DNA of 64,000 nt from Sneathiella aquimaris (GCF_026409565.1 NZ_CP112881.1:2341501-2405500), one strand, 5' to 3'; positions 41,326 to 50,251 are shown, counted from the first letter of the stretch. The notes: generated by a model from the letters alone, not told the origin. Translations and numbers: made by a program.

Positions 41326-42237
41326 TTAATTATTGAAGTTCTTTTTCACATATTCTTTGACATATGTGACGAATATTCGGGTGATTTCCGAGGGTGGATG
41401 TTTTGCGGGAAATCCGAAGGCGTAAGCATAATTCATGGACTGTTTAAACGGTATCAGCTCCACCCCAAACCGGCGATGCCGCGCGGCCGTAATTTCGTTC
41501 ACAATTGTAATGCCAAGGCCCTGCTCCACCAAAACGCAGGCCATTTCAATGGTTGACGTTTCCAGCTTGAATTTTGGCAAATACCCCTCTGCGGCAAACA
41601 ACTCTTCCAGACGGTGGCGGGAATTATGCCCCTGCATCATTGGAATAAGGTTCTCGCCGATAAGATCCTCTATCCCCACGACTTCTTTTTTTGCCAATCG
41701 ATGCTCTTTGGGAACAACACAAACGGCTTTAGGAGAATCCAATATTTCCATTTTCACGCCAGGATGAGAAATCGGCATCGATACCAACGCCACATTCACC
41801 CGCTGGTTCGCCAGCATCTCAAGCGACGTCCGGCTTGTTCTTGTTTCAATCGAAATAGAGACTTCTGGATAGTCCAGAATAAATTCTTTGATCGCTTTGG
41901 GAAGGAAACTTAGGCTCAGACTGGGAACCGCCGCAATCTGAATTTTACCGCTTTGCACGGTGTCTTCATCCTGCGCATCCTTGACCACCCTTTCGATACC
42001 CATAAAGGCTTTCTTCGTTTCCGCTTGTAGCCTTAACGCAAATTTTGTCGGCACCAAACGCCCGCCCACGCGGTCGAATAACGCGAATCCGATATCATTT
42101 TCTAACTGATTAACATTTCGACTGACCGCTGGCTGCGAGATACCCAGACGAATGGCCGAGCGTGTGGTTGACCCTTCTTCAACAACGGCGTTAAAGATTT
42201 CGAGCTGGCGGAAGTTTAAACCGGCTGAAAAATCAGG
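41326..42237 (-). CDS. LysR-type regulator of the AstE-like / peptide-importer regulon
   Basis: 303 residues from the ATG at 42237 (GGGA just upstream); an in-frame GTG at 42258 is a less likely start. Winged helix 'LNFRQLEIFNAVVEEGSTTRSAIRLGISQPAVSRNVNQLENDIGFALFDRVGGRLVPT', followed by a full effector domain. It is divergent from the five-gene importer operon at 42441-48026 and co-directional with the AstE-like gene. A T-N11-A box (42291-42303) lies in the shared control region. Confidence 0.9.
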   Translation of the reverse strand, partial: PDFSAGLNFRQLEIFNAVVEEGSTTRSAIRLGISQPAVSRNVNQLENDIGFALFDRVGGRLVPTKFALRLQAETKKAFMGIERVVKDAQDEDTVQSGKIQIAAVPSLSLSFLPKAIKEFILDYPEVSISIETRTSRTSLEMLANQRVNVALVSMPISHPGVKMEILDSPKAVCVVPKEHRLAKKEVVGIEDLIGENLIPMMQGHNSRHRLEELFAAEGYLPKFKLETSTIEMACVLVEQGLGITIVNEITAARHRRFGVELIPFKQSMNYAYAFGFPAKHPPSEITRIFVTYVKEYVKKNFNN

Positions 42238-42251
42238 CATTTTCCCTGTCC

Positions 42252-42396
42252 GTCTCACTTAAAATGAGACTTATTATATTGTTGGTAGTATGCACTGGAT
42301 GCATAAGATAAAAAAAGGACTATACATATACGCATAATTTTGTCTAGAGTGCGGTCAGATCAATGCAGGAATTTTGATCGTCTTATAAAGTGAGAC
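42252..42396. promoter_or_regulatory. LysR / importer divergent control region with dyads
   Basis: TATGCACTGGATGCATA at 42289-42305 is a perfect dyad with 6-bp arms and contains a T-N11-A LysR box (42291-42303). In addition GTCTCACTT at 42252-42260 is the exact inverse of AAGTGAGAC at 42388-42396, and AAATGAGAC (42262-42270) forms a local hairpin with the first copy. The repeats bracket the promoter region and could let the regulator loop or bend DNA. Confidence 0.55.
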
Positions 42397-42440
42397 CATC
42401 CAGAAGAACTGGATTTTACTACCTGTGCAGGGAGCATAAA

Positions 42441-44105
42441 ATGTTTAATCAAAAACGGGGCCTGGCAGCGGCTGCCTTGGCCGTTACGCTTGCGTTACCC
42501 GGCGTTTCACACGCTGAAACACTTACGATTGGGTTGCCCGCTGAGCCAAGCGCCATTGACCCTCATTACCACAACCTGGGACCCAATAATGCGGTCCGTC
42601 GCCATGTATTTGAATCATTGGTCAATCAGGACGAAAAACAGAATCTAGGCCCACTGCTGGCTGAATCCTGGAAACCAACAGGCGAAAAAACCTGGGAATT
42701 CAAACTCCGTAAAGGTGTGAAGTTCCACGACGGAACTGAATTCAAGGCAATTGATGTCATTTATTCAGCGTGCCGCATCCCAAACGTTCCAAACAGCCCT
42801 TCCAGCTTTGAAAGCTTTACCAAAGCAATCAGCGGCTTTGAAACACCTGACGATTACACACTGATTGTTAACACTGATAGCCCAACGCCTCTTCTGCCCA
42901 CTTACTTTGCCAACTGGGGCATTCTGTCGGCTGCAGCAAACGGCGTTACAGGCCCGATAGCCTATGATAAAGCAGATTGCGGAATTAAAAACTTCCCAAG
43001 CACTGCTGATTTCAACAGCGGCAAAGCAACAATTGGTACAGGCGCTTTGAAATTCTCAGAATTTGTCAAAGGCGATCGTCTCGTTTATGAGAAAAACAAT
43101 GACTATTGGGGTGCAAAAACCGAATGGGATAAAGTTGTTATCAAGCCGATTACCAATGCAGCAGCCCGTATGTCAGCATTGCTCGCGGGTGACGTCGACT
43201 TTATTGCGGCACCGCCAACGCAAGATCTGGACAAGCTGAAATCCAATCCAAAGTTTGAACTGTCCCAAGGACTGTCAAACCGTGTCATTTACCTACACAT
43301 GGATCAGTTTGGGCCAACATCAAACGGTGTTAAAGGCACTGGTAAAGCAACGGCTAAATATGAAGGCGAAGGTCCTTGCGCTTCGAAAGAATGCGAAAAG
43401 AACCCGTTCCTTGATATCCGCGTTCGCCAGGCTTTGTCCAAAGCCATCAACCGCGATGCCATTGTTTCAAAAATCATGGGCGGCGTTGCTGTTCCTGCCG
43501 GCGAGTTACTGCCGCAGGGTTTCTTCGGCACCAATCCTGGCATGAAGCATGAAGCTTATGATCCAGAAGGCGCCAAAAAACTTCTGGCTGAAGCAGGCTA
43601 CCCAAATGGATTTGAACTTGTTCTTGGCACACCGAATGACCGGTACATCAATGATGCAAAGGTTGCGCAGGTTATTGCACAGATGTTCACACGCATCGGC
43701 GTCAAAACATCCGTCAATGCCATGACAAAAAGTGTTTTCTTTAAAACACGGAACAAGTACGAGTTTTCAATCTATCTTGCAGGTTGGGGCGCCGGTACGG
43801 GTGAAATGTCGAACCCATTGCGGGCTCTCGTCGGGACACGCAGTAAAGAAACCGGCCTTGGCGGTACAAACCGTGGCCGTTACAGCAACCCTGATCTGGA
43901 CAAGAAAATCCTGACTGCTCTGGCAACTGTTGACGAAGCCAAGCGCGAAAAAATTCTTCAGGAAGCCAGCCGTCAGGCAATGAGTGATTACTCTATTTTG
44001 CCGCTTCATTTCGAAGTGACGACCTGGGCGCATCGTAAAGGCCTGACCTACAAAGCGCGGGCAGACCAGTATACGATTGCTACTGGCATTACGTCTGCAA
44101 ACTAA
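42441..44105 (+). CDS. dppA: ABC importer substrate-binding protein, family 5 (DppA/OppA type)
   Basis: The ATG at 42441 has GGGAG upstream and starts a signal peptide ('MFNQKRGLAAAALAVTLALPGVSHA'), giving 554 residues. Cluster C binding protein: 'TLTIGLPAEPSAIDPHYHNL', 'LAESWKPTGEKTWEFKLRKGVKFHDGTEF' (family signature), 'DIRVRQALSKAINRDAIV', 'GYPNGFELVLGTPNDRYINDAKVAQVIAQMFTRIGVK'. Such proteins bind di- and oligopeptides or other charged ligands. Two amidohydrolase genes in the same regulon suggest an acylated amino acid or peptide. A hairpin follows the gene. Confidence 0.92.
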   Translation: MFNQKRGLAAAALAVTLALPGVSHAETLTIGLPAEPSAIDPHYHNLGPNNAVRRHVFESLVNQDEKQNLGPLLAESWKPTGEKTWEFKLRKGVKFHDGTEFKAIDVIYSACRIPNVPNSPSSFESFTKAISGFETPDDYTLIVNTDSPTPLLPTYFANWGILSAAANGVTGPIAYDKADCGIKNFPSTADFNSGKATIGTGALKFSEFVKGDRLVYEKNNDYWGAKTEWDKVVIKPITNAAARMSALLAGDVDFIAAPPTQDLDKLKSNPKFELSQGLSNRVIYLHMDQFGPTSNGVKGTGKATAKYEGEGPCASKECEKNPFLDIRVRQALSKAINRDAIVSKIMGGVAVPAGELLPQGFFGTNPGMKHEAYDPEGAKKLLAEAGYPNGFELVLGTPNDRYINDAKVAQVIAQMFTRIGVKTSVNAMTKSVFFKTRNKYEFSIYLAGWGAGTGEMSNPLRALVGTRSKETGLGGTNRGRYSNPDLDKKILTALATVDEAKREKILQEASRQAMSDYSILPLHFEVTTWAHRKGLTYKARADQYTIATGITSAN

Positions 44106-44118
44106 TACCAAGTACTGA

Positions 44119-44150
44119 AAACCGGGCTCTATATCCAGAGCCCGGTTTTT
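44119..44150 (+). terminator. Strong hairpin after the binding-protein gene, likely attenuator
   Basis: Arms of 12 bp (44119-44130 AAACCGGGCTCT and 44137-44148) with a 6-nt loop, followed by a short T run. It has the form of an intrinsic terminator but sits inside the operon, so partial read-through probably sets high binding-protein and lower permease levels. Confidence 0.8.
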
Positions 44151-44172
44151 ATTAAAATTCAGGAGAAATCCC

Positions 44173-45147
44173 TTGCTCGCCTTCACCATTCGACGCCTAT
44201 CGCAAAGTGTCGTCGTCCTGTTCGTGATGTCCATTATTGTTTTTGCCGGGGTTTATGCCATCGGTAACCCGGTGGATATTCTCATCAACCCTGAAGCCGA
44301 TATTGCGGAACAGGAAGAAACAATGCGCCGCCTTGGGTTAGATAAACCCATATGGACACAATACGGCCTGTTTCTATCCAATGCTCTAAGTGGTGACTTG
44401 GGAAATTCGTTTGTTCATAACACACCAGCCCTGGACATAATTTTAACGCGCCTGCCAGCAACGCTCGAACTTGCTGTTGTTGCGGTCGGCCTCGCGGTTA
44501 TTATTGGCGTTCCACTGGGCATGATTGCCGGTCTGAAAGACGATAGTTTTATCGGACGAACGATCATGACCGGCTCTATTCTAGGGTTCAGCCTTCCAAC
44601 ATTCTGGGTGGGTCTTATTCTGATTATGCTCTTCTCAGTTTCCTTGGGGTGGCTGCCGGCCTCTGGTCGTGGCGAAACAACGGACCTGTTCGGTATTCCA
44701 GTCAGTTTTCTGTCCTGGGAAGGGCTATCCCATATCCTTTTGCCCGCTTTTAATCTGGCATTATTTAAGATGTCACTGGTGATCCGTCTGGCCCGGTCCG
44801 GCACAAAAGAGGTTCTTTTGCAGGATTACATTAAATTTGCCCGCGCCAAAGGGGTCTCAGACACACGGATTATCTGTGTCCATGTGCTTAAAAACATCAT
44901 GATCCCTGTTGTAACAGTTCTTGGTCTTGAGCTTGGTAATGTTATTGCCTTTGCCGTAGTTACTGAAACTGTTTTTGCCTGGCCTGGTATTGGAAAGCTA
45001 TTGATCGATAGTATCAGCAATCTGGACCGCCCTGTTGTGGTGGCCTATCTGCTGCTGACGGTGACAATGTTTATTTTGATCAACTTTATCGTCGATATTC
45101 TTTATTCAGTTCTTGATCCACGCGTTCGTTTGGGAGGGTCCAACTAA
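44173..45147 (+). CDS. dppB: ABC importer permease (DppB type)
   Basis: 324 residues; the start is a TTG at 44173 with AGGAG 7 nt upstream. About six membrane helices, 'FTIRRLSQSVVVLFVMSIIVFAGVYAIGNPVDIL' at the N-terminus. The transporter loop is 'RLARSGTKEVLLQDYIKFARAKGVSDTRIICVHVLKN', with the EAA-type coupling segment. 'ETVFAWPGIGKLLIDSI' is usual near the C-terminus. It pairs with the permease that starts inside its stop codon (TAATG). Confidence 0.93.
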   Translation: MLAFTIRRLSQSVVVLFVMSIIVFAGVYAIGNPVDILINPEADIAEQEETMRRLGLDKPIWTQYGLFLSNALSGDLGNSFVHNTPALDIILTRLPATLELAVVAVGLAVIIGVPLGMIAGLKDDSFIGRTIMTGSILGFSLPTFWVGLILIMLFSVSLGWLPASGRGETTDLFGIPVSFLSWEGLSHILLPAFNLALFKMSLVIRLARSGTKEVLLQDYIKFARAKGVSDTRIICVHVLKNIMIPVVTVLGLELGNVIAFAVVTETVFAWPGIGKLLIDSISNLDRPVVVAYLLLTVTMFILINFIVDILYSVLDPRVRLGGSN

Positions 45148-46043
45148 TGTCAGCGACCCTCACAAAAGAAAAAGGCGTAAATCCATGGCGTCAGTTTATC
45201 TCTGAGTTTGCAGAAAAAAAACTGGCCGTCGTTGGCTTCATTGTTTTTGTCAGCCTTATTTTTGCGGCTGTCTTTGCCCCTTGGATCACCCCGCAAGATC
45301 CGTATGATCTGACCCAGATTGATTTCATGGACGGCCGTTTGGCCCCCGGTTCAGAAGGCGCTACCATGACCTATTGGTTGGGAACCGATGATCAGGGTCG
45401 CGATTTGTTATCCGGCATATTTTATGGCTTGCGGACGAGTTTGGCCGTAGGGGCCCTGTCGACGTTGATTGCGTTAATTTTTGGCGGTGCCCTTGGACTG
45501 ATTGCCGCTTATTTTGGTGGACGCGTGGATACGCTGATCATGCGTATTGCCGATTTGCAGCTGAGTTTCCCGGGGATCTTGATCGCACTGATCCTTGTGT
45601 CTGCCCTTGGGCAGGGGATTGATAAAATCATCATTGCACTGGTCGCGGTTCAGTGGGCTTACTACGCCCGAACAATCAGGGGAACCGCCCTTGTAGAGCG
45701 CCGAAAAGAATATATCGAAGCCGCAACCTGTCTGGCGATCGACCACAGACGTATTGTGTTCAAACATCTTATGCCAAACTGCACACCGCCGCTTATTGTC
45801 GTCGGGACAGTTCAGGTGGCGCATGCCATTGCATTGGAAGCGACACTCTCTTTCCTTGGGATCGGTGTTCCGATTACCGAGCCGTCACTCGGTCTTTTGA
45901 TCAAGAACGGTTTTGACTACATGCTAAGCGGTGACTACTGGGTGAGTTTTTACCCCGGTCTTGCGCTTCTCATCACAATTGTCAGCATCAATCTTGTCGG
46001 CGATCAGCTGAGAGATGTCCTAAATCCGAGGCTGAAAAAATGA
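45147..46043 (+). CDS. dppC: ABC importer permease (DppC type)
   Basis: 298 residues. Cytosolic N-terminus, then 'LAVVGFIVFVSLIFAAVFAPWITPQDPY' and 'WLGTDDQGRDLLSGIFYGLRTSLAVGALSTLIAL', the typical OppC N-domain and start of the core. Coupling loop 'RTIRGTALVERRKEYIEAATCLAIDHRRIVFKHLMPN'. It overlaps the next ATPase gene by ATGA. It forms the heterodimeric pore with DppB. Confidence 0.93.
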   Translation: MSATLTKEKGVNPWRQFISEFAEKKLAVVGFIVFVSLIFAAVFAPWITPQDPYDLTQIDFMDGRLAPGSEGATMTYWLGTDDQGRDLLSGIFYGLRTSLAVGALSTLIALIFGGALGLIAAYFGGRVDTLIMRIADLQLSFPGILIALILVSALGQGIDKIIIALVAVQWAYYARTIRGTALVERRKEYIEAATCLAIDHRRIVFKHLMPNCTPPLIVVGTVQVAHAIALEATLSFLGIGVPITEPSLGLLIKNGFDYMLSGDYWVSFYPGLALLITIVSINLVGDQLRDVLNPRLKK

Positions 46044-47023
46044 GTAATTCTGAACCAACACTTGAAGTCAAAAACCTGCAAACGCAGTTTTTTACCAAGG
46101 CCGGCATTGTTGACGCTGTTAATGATGTCAGTTTTTCAGTAGATCGCGGGGAAGTCCTCGGGCTCGTCGGCGAGTCCGGTTCTGGTAAATCCGTGACGGG
46201 CTTTTCAATATTGGGGCTTGTTGATGCGCCCGGCAAAGTGACCGGCGGACAAATCCTTTTTAAAGGAGACGACCTGACCCAGTATTCCGAAGATCAGTAT
46301 CGGAAAATCAGGGGATCAAAAATTTCAATGGTCTTTCAGGACCCAATGATGACCCTCAATCCGGTATTGCGGATTGATACCCAGATGATTGAGGCCATTC
46401 GCGCCCATGAAAACATCTCAAAGAAAGAGGCTTTCAGCCGCGCAAGAGATGCCTTGGGTCAGGTTGGCATTCCTTCACCTGAAGAACGCCTCAAATCCTA
46501 TCCCCATCAGTTTTCAGGGGGCATGCGTCAACGGGTGGCCTTCGCAATTGCCCTTCTGAACAAACCTGATTTGATTATCGCCGACGAGCCAACGACGGCT
46601 CTTGACGTTACCATTCAGGCCCAGATCCTGTTTGAAACACAGAAACTCTGCCGGGAAACCGGCACAGCCCTTGTCTGGATCACCCATGATCTGACAGTTG
46701 TTGCAGGTCTTGCCGACAAAGTATGTGTCATGTATGCCGGTAAAGTTGTCGAAACGGGTCCGGTGGATGCGGTTTTGGACAACCCCAGACACCCCTATAG
46801 TGAAGGGCTGATCGGATCCGTTCCAAGCCGTAACAAGCGCGGTCAGGCGCTTAATCAAATTCCGGGCATGACCCCCTCTTTGTTAAACCTGCCCGCAGGA
46901 TGTGCGTTCAGCCAACGCTGCAAATACGTGCAGGATGAATGCAATATAGCGCCGGAAATCAGTATCTTGGAAGATGGCCGTAAAGTAAGATGTCATCGTG
47001 CAAAGGAGATCTCCGGTGTCTGA
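46040..47023 (+). CDS. dppD: ABC importer ATPase (DppD type)
   Basis: 327 residues. Walker A 'GESGSGKSV' near 44, Q-loop 'VFQDPMMTLNPV', signature 'FSGGMRQRVAFAIAL', Walker B 'LIIADEPTTALDV', H-loop 'WITHD'. The C-terminal oligopeptide extension has the Cys-rich 'CAFSQRCKYVQDEC', fitting the iron-sulfur site known in this subfamily. It couples ATP hydrolysis to the DppBC pore together with DppF. Confidence 0.94.
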   Translation: MSNSEPTLEVKNLQTQFFTKAGIVDAVNDVSFSVDRGEVLGLVGESGSGKSVTGFSILGLVDAPGKVTGGQILFKGDDLTQYSEDQYRKIRGSKISMVFQDPMMTLNPVLRIDTQMIEAIRAHENISKKEAFSRARDALGQVGIPSPEERLKSYPHQFSGGMRQRVAFAIALLNKPDLIIADEPTTALDVTIQAQILFETQKLCRETGTALVWITHDLTVVAGLADKVCVMYAGKVVETGPVDAVLDNPRHPYSEGLIGSVPSRNKRGQALNQIPGMTPSLLNLPAGCAFSQRCKYVQDECNIAPEISILEDGRKVRCHRAKEISGV

Positions 47024-48026
47024 TAAAGCTACGGAAACACCCATTCTGGAAATTAGAAACATTTCCAAGAAATTCGTTAAACCGCTCGACTTTGCAGAAA
47101 AAATTGCTCAGAAACTGGGCTCGGATATTAAAGAAGAAGTCGTTCATGCCGTTGATGATGTGTCCATCAGCATCAAAAAGGGCGAAGTTGTCAGTTTGGT
47201 CGGCGAGTCTGGCTGCGGCAAGTCAACGCTTGGTCGCATGGTTGCTGGCATTCTTCCCCAAACCGCAGGCAATATCTATTTTGAAGGCAAAAAAGTTGAC
47301 GATCTAAGCGGCGCAGCGGCCAAGGAAGTGGCCCTGAAAATCCAGATGATTTTTCAGGATCCCTTTGCCTCCCTTAACCCGCGATTGAAAGTCCGCGAAA
47401 TTTTGGGGGAAGCGCCCCAAATCCATGGGCTTGTCAAAAAACGAGACATTGAAGAATATCTTGATGATGTGATGATGCGCTGCGGTTTGGACCCGGACTA
47501 TAAAGACCGGTATCCGCATCAGTTCTCAGGGGGTCAGCGCCAACGGATTGGGATTGCACGTGCGCTCGCGGTCCAACCTGAATTCATAGTTTGCGATGAA
47601 GCCGTTGCTGCATTGGATGTTTCAATTCAGGCACAGGTTCTCAACCTGTTCATGGATCTGCGGAAACAACTGGATTTGACCTATCTGTTTATCTCCCACG
47701 ATCTGGGTGTGGTTGAACATATTTCAGATCGCATTGTCATCATGTATCTGGGGCGTGTGGTTGAATCCGCGACCACAGAAGAATTGTTTGAGAACCCTAA
47801 TCATCCGTATACTCAAGCGCTCCTGCGTGAAATTCCGAGGCTGAATACCCGGCATTCCGATTTCACCCCGATCGAAGGTGAGATCCCCTCTCCGCTGGAC
47901 CCACCAAGTGGGTGCCACTTCCATCCTCGCTGCCCGTTTGCAAAACCCATTTGCAAAACGGAAATCCCCACCCTTAAATCCCTCAATGTGGACCACCAGT
48001 CCGCCTGTCATTTAAACGAGAATTAA
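47016..48026 (+). CDS. dppF: ABC importer ATPase (DppF type)
   Basis: 336 residues from the GTG at 47016, chosen because AGGAG lies about 9 nt upstream; a GTG at 46998 lacks this. The start overlaps the dppD stop by 8 bp. Walker A 'GESGCGKST', Q-loop 'IFQDPFASLNPRL', signature 'FSGGQRQRIGIARAL', Walker B 'FIVCDEAVAALDV' and C-terminal 'CHFHPRCPFAKPIC'. The Walker B region has EAVAALD rather than EPVSALD, a small variation. Confidence 0.93.
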   Translation: MSDKATETPILEIRNISKKFVKPLDFAEKIAQKLGSDIKEEVVHAVDDVSISIKKGEVVSLVGESGCGKSTLGRMVAGILPQTAGNIYFEGKKVDDLSGAAAKEVALKIQMIFQDPFASLNPRLKVREILGEAPQIHGLVKKRDIEEYLDDVMMRCGLDPDYKDRYPHQFSGGQRQRIGIARALAVQPEFIVCDEAVAALDVSIQAQVLNLFMDLRKQLDLTYLFISHDLGVVEHISDRIVIMYLGRVVESATTEELFENPNHPYTQALLREIPRLNTRHSDFTPIEGEIPSPLDPPSGCHFHPRCPFAKPICKTEIPTLKSLNVDHQSACHLNEN

Positions 48027-48029
48027 CCC

Positions 48030-48887
48030 GTGCAAGATATCAACAAACCGGGCGTGCTTTTTTTAAACGCGCCGAAAAACACATCTGTTCCCCTTGTTTT
48101 GGACAGCCCTCATAGTGGGACTACCTATCCTGAGGATTTTAATCACGCCTCTGATTTCATGGTCCTGCGCCGGGCAGAAGATACCTATGTCCACGAACTC
48201 TATGCCAATGCCCCTAGTGCAGGCGCTGTTTTGATGGGGGCTCATTTTCCCAGAAGCTACATTGACGTTAATCGTGGTTTGAACGAGATCGACACCTCGA
48301 TTATTGATGGTAGCTGGACCGGTCCTGTTACACCGAGTGAAAAAGCAGAGGCTGGGATTGGATTAATCTGGCGTGTTAATCAGCTTAATGACGCGATCTA
48401 CGATCGAAAGCTTAGCGTTTCTGAAGTCCAGAACCGGATTGACCATTACTGGCAGGCCTATCATGACACCCTGAAAGGGGCCCTCGACCAAAGCGTTCAG
48501 CAGCATGGCAAAGTTTACCATATCAATTGCCATTCCATGCCTGAGATAAGCAACGAGTCCTCTAAAGAGGGTCCCGGCGTTCAACGTCCCGAATTTTGCT
48601 TGGGAGATCGCCTTGGGACAACCTGTGATGCCGCTTTTGTAGATGTGACCAAAACAACTCTGGAAACCCTGGGCTATCAGGTTGCCGTCAACGAACCCTA
48701 CGCAGGTGTTGAACTTGTCAAAGCCTACAGCGATCCCTCTGAAAACCGGAACAGCCTGCAGATTGAGATCCGCCGAGATTTGTATATGGATGAAAAAACC
48801 CTCGAAAAGTCCGACAATTTCGAAAAATTGAAAAAAGATCTGGATATTCTGGTTCAAAAATTGGCTGAGTTCAGTCTGACAGCCTAA
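48030..48887 (+). CDS. N-formylglutamate amidohydrolase-like enzyme
   Basis: 285 residues; starts with GTG 3 bp after the dppF stop, so translational coupling is likely since no clear ribosome-binding site is seen. Family motifs: 'LVLDSPHSGTTYPEDF' near 22-37, 'FPRSYIDVNRGLNEID' near 73-88, 'YHINCHSMP' near 165 and 'LQIEIRRDLYMDE' near 246. Characterised relatives deformylate N-formyl-L-glutamate in histidine breakdown (HutG type). No hut genes are here, so this copy probably hydrolyses an N-acyl amino acid brought in by the importer encoded just before it. Confidence 0.88.
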   Translation: MQDINKPGVLFLNAPKNTSVPLVLDSPHSGTTYPEDFNHASDFMVLRRAEDTYVHELYANAPSAGAVLMGAHFPRSYIDVNRGLNEIDTSIIDGSWTGPVTPSEKAEAGIGLIWRVNQLNDAIYDRKLSVSEVQNRIDHYWQAYHDTLKGALDQSVQQHGKVYHINCHSMPEISNESSKEGPGVQRPEFCLGDRLGTTCDAAFVDVTKTTLETLGYQVAVNEPYAGVELVKAYSDPSENRNSLQIEIRRDLYMDEKTLEKSDNFEKLKKDLDILVQKLAEFSLTA

Positions 48888-48919
48888 TCAGTGTGGCCTT
48901 CTGCCTTCGATAAGCTAAG

Positions 48920-48950
48920 CGGGCGTTTCAAAAGAAGCGCCCGTTTTTTT
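48920..48950 (+). terminator. Intrinsic terminator of the importer/amidohydrolase operon
   Basis: Arms CGGGCGTTTC (48920-48929) and GAAGCGCCCG (48934-48943) pair with one G-T wobble around a 4-nt loop, then seven T. Confidence 0.9.
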
Positions 48951-49199
48951 GTTGCCGATCTGGCCCCGGATACCCCGTTGCTGAATAGCGCTTTTATAAG
49001 CTGTCAGCGGGTCCCCCCAAGTCACTTCGCAGGTTCACTGCCAAACGGGTTTCCTCCACTCTACTCTACTGCGCCCCACAAAACACAAGCCCGCCTCTTG
49101 CCCTCTGGTTCTCAACAGCCCATGGAATACATAATCAATACCGATATAGTTGGGAAATTGCCAAAGGTCAGCAGGACCCTTGCCCTTCTTTGCGATCTC
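48951..49199. other. Gap without a recognisable gene
   Basis: The space between the terminator and the DUF427 stop. A 122-codon plus-strand reading crosses it and runs through the terminator hairpin with no family resemblance. I see nothing supportable here. Confidence 0.5.
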
Positions 49200-49577
49200 T
49201 CAGTCCGCTCGAAGGTCAAGCCCTTCCAGTTCTGTATAAAAACTGACATATCCTTTTAAATCCGCACATTCCCTAAAAGGATCATCATAACCCCAGACAG
49301 CGTTCTTTATTTTCCTGCCTCCAACCAAAAGAGACCAATAACGCGCGTGCCCTTTGAACGGGCAGTAAGTTGTATGATCTGAGGGAACAAAAAAGGACTG
49401 AGTACAATCACTCAGTGGGACATAATATCGTGTCGCGCAACCACTTTCATGCAATTCAAGGGCTTTTTCTGTCGCAGCAATCCTTTGATTTTCAAAGAAA
49501 ACACGCCACTTCTTTGTTGAAGGACTGATCACAATCTCATGCGCTGGATTTTTTATGAAACCAGGGGCCGATTGCAT
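49200..49577 (-). CDS. DUF427 family protein
   Basis: 125 residues. 'WRVFFENQRIAATEKALELHESGCATRYYVPLSDCTQSFFVPSDHTTYCPFKGHARYWSLLVGG' contains the family's conserved 'RYYxPxxD', 'TxCPFKGxAxYW' and the later 'AVWGYDDPF'. DUF427 is a small beta-rich fold common in bacteria with no settled biochemical role. It stands alone, convergent with the importer operon. Confidence 0.88.
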   Translation of the reverse strand: MQSAPGFIKNPAHEIVISPSTKKWRVFFENQRIAATEKALELHESGCATRYYVPLSDCTQSFFVPSDHTTYCPFKGHARYWSLLVGGRKIKNAVWGYDDPFRECADLKGYVSFYTELEGLDLRAD

Positions 49578-49662
49578 GGCACACTCCTATTCATAGGGCC
49601 TTGCACACCATCAGGCCGCGCAAGGCAATGGAGAACTCGCCGCTGAACTTCAGAAACAGCGT

Positions 49663-50028
49663 TTATTTTTGGCTCCAGCTTCCGTCTTCAGCAAGAAACC
49701 ACGTTCCGGCAGGCGCACTTCCGGCAATTTGATTGGCATATACCCGGCCCACCTGCTCAGCACTAACGCCCTGACTTTTAGCACGGGCAACATAAATAGA
49801 ACGGCGTTTGCTATTCACCTCAGACACAAACCCGGCGGCACTGTCTTTGCGGGCGCGCGCGTATCCGTCATACGCCTCTCCCACTGCGCCCGAGGCACGA
49901 AGAGTATCCAGATCATCTGCATGGGCGTTAGAAGAAGGGAATATTGCCAACCCTGCAAGGAGGACACTGACACTCAGAACAGAGGTTGCAAATTTTCTGC
50001 GGGTGATTTTAGTGTTCGTCTCACGCAT
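49663..50028 (-). CDS. ydbL: YdbL-like periplasmic protein (DUF1318)
   Basis: From the ATG at 50028 (GGAG upstream) the protein is 121 residues. It starts with a twin-Arg-like but probably Sec signal peptide ('ITRRKFATSVLSVSVLLAGLAIF...AHA'). The mature part has 'LRASGAVGEAYDGYARARKDSA', 'VNSKRRSIYVARAKSQGVSAEQVGRVYANQIAGSAPAGTWF', as in the YdbL family. In E. coli YdbL is a small periplasmic partner that modulates the YdbH-YnbE lipid bridge. The ynbE stop is 2 bp upstream, so the three genes form one operon. Confidence 0.87.
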   Translation of the reverse strand: MRETNTKITRRKFATSVLSVSVLLAGLAIFPSSNAHADDLDTLRASGAVGEAYDGYARARKDSAAGFVSEVNSKRRSIYVARAKSQGVSAEQVGRVYANQIAGSAPAGTWFLAEDGSWSQK

Positions 50029-50029
50029 C

Positions 50030-50251
50030 TTAGAAAATCTCCGGATTATTTTTGATGTCGCTTTTCGCATTTTCTTCAATTTTAAGGCGGACTTCCGCAT
50101 CCAGCTTAATGTTCAAATTAATCGTTATGGGTTCTGAAGGCGCTTGAACTTTGACGGTTGGCGTACACGCCTGAAGGACAACCATCAGTCCAATTGCAGT
50201 CATCGACAGGGCCGCAAGTTTTGATCGTTCCACAGACTTTCCTTTGCTCAT
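50030..50251 (-). CDS. ynbE: YnbE-like outer-membrane lipoprotein
   Basis: 73 residues. Lipoprotein signal with lipobox-like 'VVLQAC' (Cys about 28), then a short segment 'TPTVKVQAPSEPITINLNIKLDAEVRLKI' that is almost all beta-strand. E. coli YnbE is a small lipoprotein that stacks on the C-terminus of YdbH to complete a bridge from inner to outer membrane. Its start overlaps the ydbH stop (ATGA). Confidence 0.87.
   Translation of the reverse strand: MSKGKSVERSKLAALSMTAIGLMVVLQACTPTVKVQAPSEPITINLNIKLDAEVRLKIEENAKSDIKNNPEIF

Noticed and set aside
48030-48887. Naming the amidohydrolase hutG
   Set aside because: No histidine-utilisation genes are nearby. The operon links it to a peptide-type importer instead.
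48891-49259. 122-codon plus-strand open frame after the amidohydrolase gene
   Set aside because: It runs through the terminator hairpin and into the DUF427 gene on the other strand, has no ribosome-binding site and resembles no family.
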